From positions 930,001-994,000 of the forward strand of contig NZ_CP011310.1 of NCBI RefSeq assembly GCF_001077815.2: a DNA stretch of 64,000 bases, in the 5' to 3' direction. The position numbers were made by a program, and so were the translations under genes. Below are positions 26,556-35,472 of the stretch, piece by piece. Below the pieces are notes generated by a model. It was not told the DNA's origin and did not search any database. It saw only the letters and a list, made by a program, of their open reading frames with translations. Origin of the DNA: Aurantiacibacter atlanticus (GTDB lineage: Bacteria > Pseudomonadota > Alphaproteobacteria > Sphingomonadales > Sphingomonadaceae). Every line of letters begins with the position of its first letter. The first letter of the stretch is position 1.

Positions 26556-27183
26556 CATCGACATCACCATGCGGGTCGGAGAGCGCCTGATCGAAACAGC
26601 CATTGCGTCAGACGCGAAACTGACAGCAATTGTCGGCCCTTCCGGTGTTGGCAAAACCAGCGTTCTCAACGCCGTTTCAGGTCTGCTTCAGCCGCGATCA
26701 GGGCATATTCGAATAGAATGCCGGACATTGTTCGATAGCTTTGCCGGTGTGAATGTGTCGCCAGAGCATCGCTGCGCAGGATATGTCTTCCAGGATGCGC
26801 GCCTGTTTCCGCACAGGCGGGTAAGCGCCAATCTTGCCTATGGGGAGAAGCTGGCGCGCACGAATGATCGCTGGATCGATCGCAACGAGATCATCGGCCT
26901 GTTGGAAATCGGCGACCTGCTCGGCCGCTGGCCGGCCACCTTGTCGGGCGGCGAGGTCCGCCGCGTTGCCATTGCCCGCGCGCTGTTGGCCGCTCCGCGG
27001 TTCCTGCTGCTGGACGAACCGCTGGTATCGCTAGACCCAGGGCGGGCGGAGCGATTGATTGCGCTTATCGAGAATATCCGTGACACGCTGGAGGTGCCGA
27101 TATTGCTGGTGAGCCATTCAGCACAAGAGGTGGAGCGGCTTGCCGGGCATGTCATAGAACTGGCTCGCGCTTCCGGCAGCTAA
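26545..27183 (+). CDS. modC: Molybdate ABC transporter ATPase ModC (lacking TOBE domain)
   Basis: A 212-residue ATPase. Walker A is GPSGVGKT, the Q-loop lies in GYVFQDARLFPH, the ABC signature is LSGGEVRRVAIARALL, Walker B is FLLLDEPLVSLD and the switch His is in LLVSHSAQEV. It ends directly after the ATPase domain, without the ~130-residue C-terminal TOBE/Mop molybdate-sensing domain of full-length ModC. Transport ATPase activity should remain, but feedback inhibition through that domain would be absent. Confidence 0.9.
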   Translation: MFFDIDITMRVGERLIETAIASDAKLTAIVGPSGVGKTSVLNAVSGLLQPRSGHIRIECRTLFDSFAGVNVSPEHRCAGYVFQDARLFPHRRVSANLAYGEKLARTNDRWIDRNEIIGLLEIGDLLGRWPATLSGGEVRRVAIARALLAAPRFLLLDEPLVSLDPGRAERLIALIENIRDTLEVPILLVSHSAQEVERLAGHVIELARASGS

Positions 27184-27199
27184 AGCATGGCAAAGCGGA

Positions 27200-27829
27200 T
27201 CAGCTATCCGCTTTCTTGCCAATGCCTTCGCGCAGCAGTGCATTGGCGAGGCGGGCAATGCGGTCAGGATCGGTCTTGTCGCTCCAGACAGAATAGCGCA
27301 GGCCCAGAAACACGTTCATTCCCATGATCGCCCAGGCATGCGCTTCTTCCAGCCCCTCGCGCATTTCGCCCGATTGCTCGCCGCGCTTCAACCGTTCGAG
27401 CATGCGGGCAGCGGTGGTTTCGTAATGGGCGCGGAAGCTGGCTGGATCGACGAATTCCGCCTCATCGACGATACGATAGATTTCCTTGTTATCATGGGCG
27501 AATTCAAGGAAAGCGTGGAGAGCGGCGCGCTCTATTTCAAACGCTGCGGTTTCGGGTTCCACCGCTGCGCGGGCATGGCTGGCAACCTGCTCGCTCATGT
27601 CTTTTACCAGCGCCCTGAAGATGGCATCCTTGCTGTCATAATAGGTGTAGAAACTGCCCAACGCCGTGCCTGCGCGCCGGGTGATCCCGCTGATCGACGC
27701 TTCGTGAAATCCCTTTTCACCAAACTCTTTTGCCGCTGCATCGAGCAGCTTGCGCAAGGTTTGCCGCCCGCGCGCGGTGCGCGGCGACTTGGCTGATTCT
27801 TTGGGCGAGGTGGTTTTGACTGTTGCCAT
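27200..27829 (-). CDS. TetR-family transcriptional repressor
   Basis: A 209-residue regulator. After a short basic N-terminus, the DNA-binding helix-turn-helix covers about residues 22-68 (LLDAAAKEFGEKGFHEASISGITRRAGTALGSFYTYY), and a helical ligand domain follows. The start at 27,829 is preferred because the frame upstream covers the divergent promoter. It faces the TonB receptor gene across a 103-base gap containing an inverted repeat, so it probably represses that receptor-hydrolase-transporter operon and itself. The ligand is unknown. Confidence 0.85.
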   Translation of the reverse strand: MATVKTTSPKESAKSPRTARGRQTLRKLLDAAAKEFGEKGFHEASISGITRRAGTALGSFYTYYDSKDAIFRALVKDMSEQVASHARAAVEPETAAFEIERAALHAFLEFAHDNKEIYRIVDEAEFVDPASFRAHYETTAARMLERLKRGEQSGEMREGLEEAHAWAIMGMNVFLGLRYSVWSDKTDPDRIARLANALLREGIGKKADS

Positions 27830-27875
27830 TAAGCGCTGGGCTACCGTGAAACCGGAACGCTGGCAAAGAAAAAAG

Positions 27876-27898
27876 TTGAAAGTTGGTTCATGTTTCAA
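27876..27898. promoter_or_regulatory. Inverted repeat, candidate TetR operator
   Basis: TTGAAA and TTTCAA form perfect half-sites separated by 11 bases in the divergent TetR/TonB-receptor gap, 35 bases before the receptor ATG. Operator function is inferred from position and symmetry. Confidence 0.45.
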
Positions 27899-27932
27899 TA
27901 TCGGGATCATCATAAGATTTGATGGGAGAATA

Positions 27933-30278
27933 ATGATGACCAAGGCCCTTATTTGGCAAACCACTGCATCTGCGCTCGTGCTGGGCGCGCTTGCAGCACC
28001 CGCCTATGCGCAGGATGCCACACCGGCAGAAGCGCAGGCAGAAACCAACCAGGGCGGCGAAATCATCGTTACCGCCCGTCGCCGTGAAGAACGCCTTGTC
28101 GATGTCCCAGTCGCTGTCAGCTCGTTCGGAGAAGCTGAATTGAAGCGTCGCGGCTCTGTGGACATCACCGATATTGCCCAGATCACGCCTAACACCACGC
28201 TGGAAGAATCGCGCGGCACAAACTCGACACTGTCCGCTTTCATCCGTGGTATTGGCCAGCAGGATCCGGTGTCTGGTTTTGAACAGGGCGTCGGAATTTA
28301 TCTCGATGATGTTTATCTCAACCGTCCGCAGGGCGCGGTCCTCGATATCTACGATGTCGAACGGATCGAAGTGCTGCGTGGGCCGCAGGGCACGCTTTAT
28401 GGCCGCAATACAATCGGCGGCGCGGTAAAATATGTCACGCGCGAACTGCCCGATGAAACCAGCCTGCGTTTGCGCGGCACGCTGGGCACCTATGGCCGCG
28501 CCGAAGCCGTGGTTACGGCCTCAACCCCGATAAATGATGTGGTGCGCGTGGGTGCATCGGTTGCCCGCTTGTCGCGCGACGGCTTTGGTGAAAACCTGAC
28601 AACGGGGGAAGAGAATTACAATAAGGATGTCTGGGCTGGCCGCGGCACCATCGAAGTGGGCGGCAATGGCAAGTCCTATTTGCTTCGTATTTCGGGCGAT
28701 TACACACATGATCGCAGTGGTGCCCGTGGTGGCCATCGACTGATCGAGGGGATGATATCGGGCGCGCCGGTGCTGGACGATGTGTTCGATACGCGTGGCG
28801 GGCTTGTTGATCCTGAACAGGATGTCGAAACCTATGGCATTGCGATGAACGGCTTCATCGACCTGACTGATGCGCTGACCTTGCGCTCCATCACCGCCTT
28901 CCGTGCAGACGATAGCGCATCGCCAATCGATTTCGACGCATTGGCTGCTGTCGATATTGATGTGCCCGCCTTTTACGAAAACGAACAATTCAGCCAGGAA
29001 TTCCAGCTGCTGTGGGACGATGGTGGGCGCTTTACCGGGCTTCTGGGTGGCTATTTCCTTGATGCTTCTGCGGACTCGCTCTTCGACGTGCGTCTGTTCA
29101 CGACATTCGCCGGCTTCACTGCTTTTACCAGCGCCAAGGTTGATACCAAGACTTATGCCGTCTTCGGCGACTTTACCTATGACGTCACCGATAAACTCAG
29201 CCTGTCCGTGGGTGGGCGATACACCTGGGACGAACGTACGGCCAACATTCTGAGGCAGAGCTACCTCGGCGGCGGATCGCCGGTGTTCGACGGTGCAGGT
29301 ATCCCGTTCGGAGACCCGGGGACAGACTTCAGCGGCTCAGAAGATTTCAACAAGTTTACGCCGCGCGCATCGCTCAGCTTCCAGCCTACGCCTGATCACA
29401 ATATTTATGCCAGCTTCTCGCAGGGCTTCAAGGGCGGCGGTTTCGATCCGCGTGGCGTGGGCGTGAACGCGCCTGCTGCCACGCCGGGGACGCCGACGGA
29501 TGATGAAGTTGCTGCCTACCTCAGCTTTGAACCCGAAACGGTCGACAGCTATGAAGTGGGTTACAAGGGCAGCCTATTCGATGATGCGGTATATATCGCA
29601 GTGGCGGGCTTTTACGCCGAATATACCGACGTGCAGATACCAGGCTCTGTAGGTTGCGTCGTGAATGGTCTGCCGACATTCTGCGGTATCGTTTCCAATG
29701 CTGGTGCAGCAGAAATCATGGGTCTCGAATTTGAAACCAACGCCCGGCTTGCGCGCGATATTGCAGCGTCGGGTGATGAGCTGCGCTTCATCGGCTCACT
29801 CGGCTGGATCGATGCGGACTATACCGAATTCGTGACCGACATTAACGGAACGCCCACCGATGTTGCTGAATTCCGCAATGTGCAGAACACGCCGGAATGG
29901 AGCGGCAGTGCCACCCTTGGATACACGACGCCGGCAGGATCAGGGGATCTGTATCTTGGCAGCACCCTTTCTTATCGCAGTTCGACCTCCCAGTTCGAAA
30001 TCCCCAACCCGTATCTCGACGAGGGGAGCTACGCGCTGCTTGATGCCAGCATCGTCTATACCAGCGATGCAGGCTTTTCTATCGGCCTTTACGGGCGCAA
30101 TCTGACCGATAAGGAATACCGCACCTCGGGCTATACCTTCATTGCGATTGATCCTGTGTCCGGTGCGCCGGTCCTGACAGGGGGTGAGATTACGCCGAGC
30201 CTGGGGACCGAAGGCACATTGACGGCCTATTACGGAAATCCTCGACAGGTGTATCTGACCGCAACTATCGAATTCTGA
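27933..30278 (+). CDS. TonB-dependent outer-membrane receptor
   Basis: A 781-residue receptor. A signal peptide ends PAYAQ; the TonB-box/plug region follows (GGEIIVTARRREERLVDVPVAV), with plug signatures VERIEVLRGPQGTLYGRNTIGGAVKYVTR and a 22-strand-type barrel ending in aromatic residues (TATIEF). This is the sphingomonad family of receptors often named for organic substrates rather than iron. The ATG at 27,933 follows GGGAG; the longer upstream frame enters the TetR gene. It is followed by an alpha/beta hydrolase and an MFS transporter, suggesting uptake of a hydrolysable ester or lactone. Confidence 0.9.
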   Translation: MMTKALIWQTTASALVLGALAAPAYAQDATPAEAQAETNQGGEIIVTARRREERLVDVPVAVSSFGEAELKRRGSVDITDIAQITPNTTLEESRGTNSTLSAFIRGIGQQDPVSGFEQGVGIYLDDVYLNRPQGAVLDIYDVERIEVLRGPQGTLYGRNTIGGAVKYVTRELPDETSLRLRGTLGTYGRAEAVVTASTPINDVVRVGASVARLSRDGFGENLTTGEENYNKDVWAGRGTIEVGGNGKSYLLRISGDYTHDRSGARGGHRLIEGMISGAPVLDDVFDTRGGLVDPEQDVETYGIAMNGFIDLTDALTLRSITAFRADDSASPIDFDALAAVDIDVPAFYENEQFSQEFQLLWDDGGRFTGLLGGYFLDASADSLFDVRLFTTFAGFTAFTSAKVDTKTYAVFGDFTYDVTDKLSLSVGGRYTWDERTANILRQSYLGGGSPVFDGAGIPFGDPGTDFSGSEDFNKFTPRASLSFQPTPDHNIYASFSQGFKGGGFDPRGVGVNAPAATPGTPTDDEVAAYLSFEPETVDSYEVGYKGSLFDDAVYIAVAGFYAEYTDVQIPGSVGCVVNGLPTFCGIVSNAGAAEIMGLEFETNARLARDIAASGDELRFIGSLGWIDADYTEFVTDINGTPTDVAEFRNVQNTPEWSGSATLGYTTPAGSGDLYLGSTLSYRSSTSQFEIPNPYLDEGSYALLDASIVYTSDAGFSIGLYGRNLTDKEYRTSGYTFIAIDPVSGAPVLTGGEITPSLGTEGTLTAYYGNPRQVYLTATIEF

Positions 30279-30325
30279 TCCGCACCCATGCGGCCCGGAA
30301 TGATCATTCGATAATGGAGACAGCG

Positions 30326-31213
30326 ATGGACTATCGCGAACATCGCTATACCAGCGCGTGCGGACAGCTCGAACTGTTCGCCCGCATATATGGCGAAGGC
30401 GAGGGCAGTGAAGAGGGCGGCGGACAAAAGAAGCCGCCCTTGCTCCTCATGCACGGATTGACCCGCAACAGCGCCGATTTCGAAGGGTTGGCGGCGCATT
30501 TGGCAGGCAATTACATGTTGATCGTGCCCGATCAGCGCGGACGCGGCCTTTCACCTGACGATCCCGATCCGACCAACTATCGTCCTCCTGTCTACGCCGA
30601 AGACATGTTCGCGCTGCTGGCAGATCTGAATGTCGAGCAGCCCGGTCTGATCGGAACCTCGATGGGCGGGCTGATGGCCATCGTCATGAATGCCATGAAG
30701 CCCGAAACATTTCCCGCTGTCATATTCAACGATGTCGGCCCCGTGCTGATGGATGAAGGATTGGCGCGCATCGGGGGCTATGTCGGCGGGGGTGCCCCGA
30801 TGGAAGATTGGGACGCAGCTGCAAAGGCCTGCGCCGATATCAATGGCTATGCCTATCCCAATTATGGCCGGGAAGACTGGCAATCATGGGCGCGGCGCAC
30901 GTGTCGCCAATTGCCGGATGGACGCGTCAGCTTTGCCTATGATCCGGCGATTGCAGAAGGTTTCGCCGATGTTACGGACAGTCCTCAACCGGATCTCTGG
31001 CCAATGTGGGAATTGCTTGGAAATACGCCGGTCCTGGTATTGCGCGGCGCATTATCCGATCTTTTATCGCCCGATACTGTCGCGACAATGCAGCAGCGCC
31101 ATCGAGGGCCTTTTGTCAGTCAGGTCATACCGGATATCGGCCATGCGCCGTTTATGGATGAACCCGAGGCGCTGGCCGCGATTATACCGTTTCTGAAGGA
31201 GCATGTCGGTTGA
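30326..31213 (+). CDS. Alpha/beta-fold hydrolase
   Basis: A 295-residue hydrolase. The oxyanion HG motif is in LLMHGLTRNSADFEGL, the nucleophile elbow is GTSMGG (Ser112), the acid is probably the Asp in RGALSDLLSPD, and the catalytic His is in IGHAPFMDEPEA. The GGAG site six bases before 30,326 favours that ATG over one at 30,314. It lies 47 bases after the TonB receptor and overlaps the MFS gene, so it likely hydrolyses the imported compound. The exact substrate cannot be read from sequence. Confidence 0.85.
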   Translation: MDYREHRYTSACGQLELFARIYGEGEGSEEGGGQKKPPLLLMHGLTRNSADFEGLAAHLAGNYMLIVPDQRGRGLSPDDPDPTNYRPPVYAEDMFALLADLNVEQPGLIGTSMGGLMAIVMNAMKPETFPAVIFNDVGPVLMDEGLARIGGYVGGGAPMEDWDAAAKACADINGYAYPNYGREDWQSWARRTCRQLPDGRVSFAYDPAIAEGFADVTDSPQPDLWPMWELLGNTPVLVLRGALSDLLSPDTVATMQQRHRGPFVSQVIPDIGHAPFMDEPEALAAIIPFLKEHVG

Positions 31214-32502
31214 CAAGCAATGCAGCCGCAATTCGGCGTGATCCGCACCGCAATACAGTGCTGGGCATGTTGCTGGTGGTCTACATCTTCAATTTTGTTG
31301 ATCGGCAGATCCTTTCCATCCTTGCCGCCCCGATCCAGGCTGATCTTCATCTGGACGATGCGCAAATGGGTATGCTGGGCGGGCTTGCATTTGCGCTTCT
31401 CTATTCGACTATGGCTGTGCCGCTGGCCGCTTTGGCAGACCGCACCAACCGCAGCTGGGTGATCGCCGTGTCGCTGTTCGCATGGAGCGGATTTACAGCG
31501 CTGTGCGGGCTGACGCAGAACTTCTGGCAGATTTTTCTGGCCCGGCTCGGCGTGGGCGTTGGCGAAGCTGGCGGGGTCGCGCCATCCTATGCAATGATTG
31601 GGGATTATTTTCCCAGCAAGCAGCGCGCTACCGCGCTTTCCATCTATTCACTCGGAATACCGATCGGCTCTGGCCTTGGCGTATTGGCGGGCGGATATAT
31701 TGCCGCGACTATCGACTGGCGCACCGCCTTTTTCGCCGTGGGCCTTTCAGGCCTTGTCCTCGCCCCGATTTTCAAGCTGCTGGTGCGCGACAAGAACAAG
31801 CCTGTCGCCGTTGCTGACAGTCCGCACACTGATCCAGAACGGCCGACATTGCGTGAAACGGCAGCTGTGCTGGCGCGTAAGCGGTCTTTTTGGCTACTGT
31901 CATTTGGCGCGGCATCATCATCCATGCTGGGGTACGGCATCGCCTTCTGGCTCCCCAGCCTGCTGATGCGCAGCTTCGGCTTTGATCTTGTACAGGCGTC
32001 TCAATTCTTCGGGGCGCTGCTGCTGTTCGGGGGCATTGTGGGCGTGATGGGCGGGGGGCTGCTGGCCGATCGGCTGGGTAGCCAGGACCGTGCCTATTAT
32101 TCCTGGGTGCCGGGGCTTGCATATTTCCTTGGCGCACCGCTGTTTGCCGCCGGAATTTCAAGCGACAATGCGCAGTTTGCCTTTTTGCTTTTCCTCTTGC
32201 CCCAGGCACTCGCCTATGTGTGGCTCGGACCGGTTCTTACGGCAATCCAGCACCTTGTTGTGCCATCCGCTCGCGCCACGGCATCGGCGCTTTTCCTTCT
32301 GATCAACAATCTGATCGGCCTTGGCGGCGGCATTTATGCGCTTGGTGCCCTCTCCACCGCGCTCACCCCCGTTTATGGCGAGGAGGCCCTGCGGTATTCG
32401 ATGCTTTATGCACTTGGCCTTTATGGTGTTTCTGCAGTCTTAATGGGACTGGCAGGCCCAGCATTGCGCAAGGATTGGGTGCGCGAAGAGGGCGATGACT
32501 GA
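31210..32502 (+). CDS. MFS transporter, spinster-like
   Basis: A 430-residue protein with 12 predicted membrane helices. The first helix carries YIFNFVDRQILSILAAPIQADL, a hallmark of the spinster-type MFS group common beside TonB receptors in sphingomonads; the loop 2-3 motif ALADRTNRSWVI is also present. It starts with TTG overlapping the hydrolase stop by four bases. It probably moves the substrate or the hydrolysis product across the inner membrane. Confidence 0.88.
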   Translation: MTSNAAAIRRDPHRNTVLGMLLVVYIFNFVDRQILSILAAPIQADLHLDDAQMGMLGGLAFALLYSTMAVPLAALADRTNRSWVIAVSLFAWSGFTALCGLTQNFWQIFLARLGVGVGEAGGVAPSYAMIGDYFPSKQRATALSIYSLGIPIGSGLGVLAGGYIAATIDWRTAFFAVGLSGLVLAPIFKLLVRDKNKPVAVADSPHTDPERPTLRETAAVLARKRSFWLLSFGAASSSMLGYGIAFWLPSLLMRSFGFDLVQASQFFGALLLFGGIVGVMGGGLLADRLGSQDRAYYSWVPGLAYFLGAPLFAAGISSDNAQFAFLLFLLPQALAYVWLGPVLTAIQHLVVPSARATASALFLLINNLIGLGGGIYALGALSTALTPVYGEEALRYSMLYALGLYGVSAVLMGLAGPALRKDWVREEGDD

Positions 32503-32544
32503 ACTCAAGCAACGGCGTTATTGCCTGTCGCCGCTGCACTTCAT

Positions 32545-32562
32545 CTTGCCAAAAGAGGCAAG
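32545..32562. terminator. Weak hairpin between convergent genes
   Basis: A 6-bp stem CTTGCC / GGCAAG with loop AAAAGA lies in the 101-base gap between the convergent MFS and barrel genes. No T run follows on either strand, so termination is only possible. Confidence 0.25.
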
Positions 32563-32603
32563 GCGGTCGTTCCGGGGACAGGGAGACATTCCAAACAGGC
32601 CGG

Positions 32604-33554
32604 TCAAAAGCCGATAGTGAGCCCTGCGCGGCCCATCACATAATCATAATCGGTCCCGCCGGAGATGGAATCATTGGTGTAGATCAGCTCTGCAAAGATA
32701 TTGATGTCGCGCCGCATTTGCGGGCTTTCAAGCCGTAATTGTCCGGATTTCGCAGCTGACCATCCAGCACCGCTGCTATGTTGTGCTCCGAACCCGCCGG
32801 CTGCGAGGAACATCCAGCCATCTTGGTTGAATCTTCGCAATTGGAGCAGCGGCACCACGCGGACAAAATCCCGTGGCGAAAAATAGTCGAATTCGCGCGG
32901 GGCGGTGGAATGATAATAGCGCACATCGAGATGTCCGCTCAGCCCTGCCTCCGCCTTCAATGTATGGACGAGCCGGCCACGCAGATGCAGCCTCTCGTTC
33001 TTGCCGGTAAATTCCTGCACTCCCGCCGTAAGGCTGAAGCTATTGGCATCATCAATCTGGAAATCGCTGCTTGCCCCGACAAAGGTGTAATAGATCCGAT
33101 TGGCCAGCCCCTGCTCCGTTTCGACGATCTCGCGCTCGACAAACAGGCTCTGTGCCCAATCGGCACGGCGAATTTCGGCGCTGCCCAGAACGGTATGGCC
33201 ATCGGTGCCGATGCGTGCACGCCATCGCCAGTCGGGGCCGAGGTGGTCGGCAAGGTCGAAATAGACGCGCTCATCTACTTCATCTTCACCCGATGCAGGC
33301 GAGAAGTGGGCATATTCAACCGCGATCCCCGCATAAGTTTGGCGATCCTCGAGTGACCACAGGGCGCGGCCCATTATCTTCAGCACTTCGGTGCCGTCGG
33401 AATCGCTGGATGCCCAGACCTGCGTTCCGGCTGCCGGACGCGATTGTGCTTCTTCGTCGATAGCGCTGGTCTGCGCTGCAGCCGGACTACATAGGCCGAG
33501 CATGAAGGAGAGCGCGGTCAGGTGCCGGCTTCCCTTGTTGATTAACAATGTCAT
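32604..33554 (-). CDS. Outer-membrane beta-barrel protein paired with a glycosyltransferase
   Basis: A 316-residue protein with a signal peptide (cleavage after PAAAQ) and alternating aromatic/polar strands throughout, ending in YDYVMGRAGLTIGF, a typical barrel C-terminus. It resembles the YaiO-type or PgaA C-terminal barrels that pass polysaccharide through the outer membrane, but I cannot name it firmly. The ATG at 33,554 overlaps the stop of the GT2 gene by four bases; an upstream frame to 34,079 is antisense-like sequence inside that gene and is rejected. Confidence 0.65.
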   Translation of the reverse strand: MTLLINKGSRHLTALSFMLGLCSPAAAQTSAIDEEAQSRPAAGTQVWASSDSDGTEVLKIMGRALWSLEDRQTYAGIAVEYAHFSPASGEDEVDERVYFDLADHLGPDWRWRARIGTDGHTVLGSAEIRRADWAQSLFVEREIVETEQGLANRIYYTFVGASSDFQIDDANSFSLTAGVQEFTGKNERLHLRGRLVHTLKAEAGLSGHLDVRYYHSTAPREFDYFSPRDFVRVVPLLQLRRFNQDGWMFLAAGGFGAQHSSGAGWSAAKSGQLRLESPQMRRDINIFAELIYTNDSISGGTDYDYVMGRAGLTIGF

Positions 33555-34984
33555 TTGGTGTCCCAGCCTTTGCGCAGGCCAAAAAGTTCCGCAATGTAAC
33601 CCCATACGCACACGGGTTGCATCAGCAGGCTGTAGGCCAGCGCGTAAAAGAAGAAGCCGCGAAAGTTCCTCCGCACAATCAGGCCTTCGCGTCGATAGAC
33701 GCCCGACTGGATGCGAAAGATAATGCCGTTCCACAGCACCGTCAGCGGCAGAACCGCAACGGTAAGCGGTCCGGCGATGTAGAAATGGCCAAAGAAAGCT
33801 AGGACGATGCCCGGCATGAAGATGAGCGTGTAGACGAGGTCCAGCGGTAAGAAGCAAACGTTCCACCAGATAAACAGCGTAGACATCCGCCATTTGAACA
33901 TCAGCGGCCAGTGCGCTTTGAACGCCTCCATCAGGCCCCGCGACCAGCGCTTGCGCTGCAAGGCGAACTGGCGCAGCGTATCGGGGACATTGGTGAAGAC
34001 CAGCGCATCGTCGGCATATCCGATGCGGTAGTTGCAGCGCAGCAACGCCCAGGAAAGAACGATGTCCTCTCCCACGCATTCAGGCCACCCCCCGACTTCT
34101 TCCAATGCCTCGCGCCGGTAGATGGAGAATGCACCCTGCGCCACGAGTGTGCCGTGATACATGCCCTGCATACGCTTGATCGAAGCGATGCCGTGGAAGT
34201 AATCCCACTCCTGCGCCCGGCAGATCAGATTGTCCCGCGAATTGCGGACCATCACTGCGCCTGCAATTGCCATCGTGTCCGATGGATCGGAATGCAGCCG
34301 CTCGACTAACTTGCGCAGGCCATCATGCTTGACCCATGAATCGCCGTCTATGGTGACGATGAGGTCATGGTGCGCTTCTTTCAACCCGTCGTTCAGCGCG
34401 GCTGATTTGCCGCGATTAACACTGAAATCGAGTATTCGGACCGATATGTTTGCGTCAAAGCAGAGCGACGCAATCGCTTCTTCCGCAAGCTCCACGGTAT
34501 CATCGCTCGAACCATCATTGAGCACCAGCACTTCTACCGGGCCGGGATAGTTCTGCCTTGCAAGACTGGTGAGCGTATCGCTGATAGCAGCTGCTTCATT
34601 ATAGGCGGCCACCAATATCGTCACACCGGGATAGCTGGATGGAATACTGCGGGGCGGGCGGCGATCGAAAAGCAGCGTCGAGAGCAGGAACGCATTCATG
34701 AAACCGGGAACATAGGCGATGAAGGCAATCGCGATCACGGCGAATGCAAGGCTGGTGACGAGAGCGAGGTCTGCTACCCATCTGAGCGAAAGCCAGACAC
34801 TGAAGGCGGTCCACGCTATCGCTATCAGGCAAGCGAGCAGAAATTTGATCCGCAGGGGGAGGTAGAACCCCTCGCGATCTGTATTTACCTTAGCGTCTGG
34901 ATTGTCGGTATCATCATGCTGATCGCCGACGACACTTTTCTCTTGAGCGTTCGTATGCTGATAGGGAGGCGGCTTTATTTCCAT
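33551..34984 (-). CDS. Family 2 processive glycosyltransferase (PgaC/IcaA-like)
   Basis: A 477-residue inner-membrane enzyme. Two N-terminal helices are followed by a GT-A domain with VAAYNEAAAISDTL, LNDGSSDDT, the metal-binding TIDGDSW, acceptor-site GED and the processivity motif QRKRW; three or four C-terminal helices form the export channel. These motifs match poly-N-acetylglucosamine or related beta-glycan synthases. With the coupled barrel protein it forms a minimal two-gene exopolysaccharide synthesis/export unit; no PgaB-like deacetylase is adjacent. Confidence 0.85.
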   Translation of the reverse strand: MEIKPPPYQHTNAQEKSVVGDQHDDTDNPDAKVNTDREGFYLPLRIKFLLACLIAIAWTAFSVWLSLRWVADLALVTSLAFAVIAIAFIAYVPGFMNAFLLSTLLFDRRPPRSIPSSYPGVTILVAAYNEAAAISDTLTSLARQNYPGPVEVLVLNDGSSDDTVELAEEAIASLCFDANISVRILDFSVNRGKSAALNDGLKEAHHDLIVTIDGDSWVKHDGLRKLVERLHSDPSDTMAIAGAVMVRNSRDNLICRAQEWDYFHGIASIKRMQGMYHGTLVAQGAFSIYRREALEEVGGWPECVGEDIVLSWALLRCNYRIGYADDALVFTNVPDTLRQFALQRKRWSRGLMEAFKAHWPLMFKWRMSTLFIWWNVCFLPLDLVYTLIFMPGIVLAFFGHFYIAGPLTVAVLPLTVLWNGIIFRIQSGVYRREGLIVRRNFRGFFFYALAYSLLMQPVCVWGYIAELFGLRKGWDTK

Positions 34985-35152
34985 ACAGCTACGCCTGCAT
35001 GAATATGGTTAGCAAGATGCAAACGCCCGAGTAGGTAGTTCAAACTATCCGCGCATGGATCGTGAGGGGCCAAGACCGACGCTAATATGAATCGAGCGGA
35101 CCCATCAGCTATAAAGTGCTGCCTCTTCGCGCGCTTCCCAAACGACCAGAAA

Positions 35153-35228
35153 TGGTGCCGCCTACAGGACTCGAACCTGTGACCCCCGCATTACGAATGC
35201 GATGCTCTACCAACTGAGCTAAGGCGGC
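35153..35228 (-). tRNA. tRNA-Thr (anticodon CGT)
   Basis: A 76-base gene including encoded CCA. The acceptor stem GCCGCC pairs with GGCGGC, the anticodon loop is TTCGTAA and the T arm contains GGTTCGAGTCC. It reads ACG codons. Confidence 0.97.
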
Positions 35229-35472
35229 GCACATCGGCCCCATAGGCAAGCGCGCTAGCACTCGCAATACGCTTTATCATGGGAAGCGGAGGTGCAAGCA
35301 GTGCAGGAACCACCTGCCTCTGCTGGGAATCAATGACTGAAAGTATGCGGCGGCTTTCGTAAGTTGTTTCACTGGAACACACTTTAGGTTGGAATTTCAC
35401 AAAGCCGTCATTGATCCGCCCGTAACCAGTAACAAAGCCTGAGTAGTGACGCCCCAACAAAGGGGGGTCGTC
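35229..35472. other. Gap between tRNA-Thr and a TonB receptor gene
   Basis: This 244-base gap must contain promoters for the tRNA (minus) and the receptor (plus). AAGGGGGG just before 35,473 is a strong ribosome site. I saw no convincing operator or repeat; a partial Pho-box-like stretch was rejected. Confidence 0.4.

Noticed and set aside
35400..35430. Pho-box-like CCGTCAT before the TonB receptor of the phoD pair
   Set aside because: Only one half-site fits; the second repeat at 11-base spacing matches at three of seven positions.
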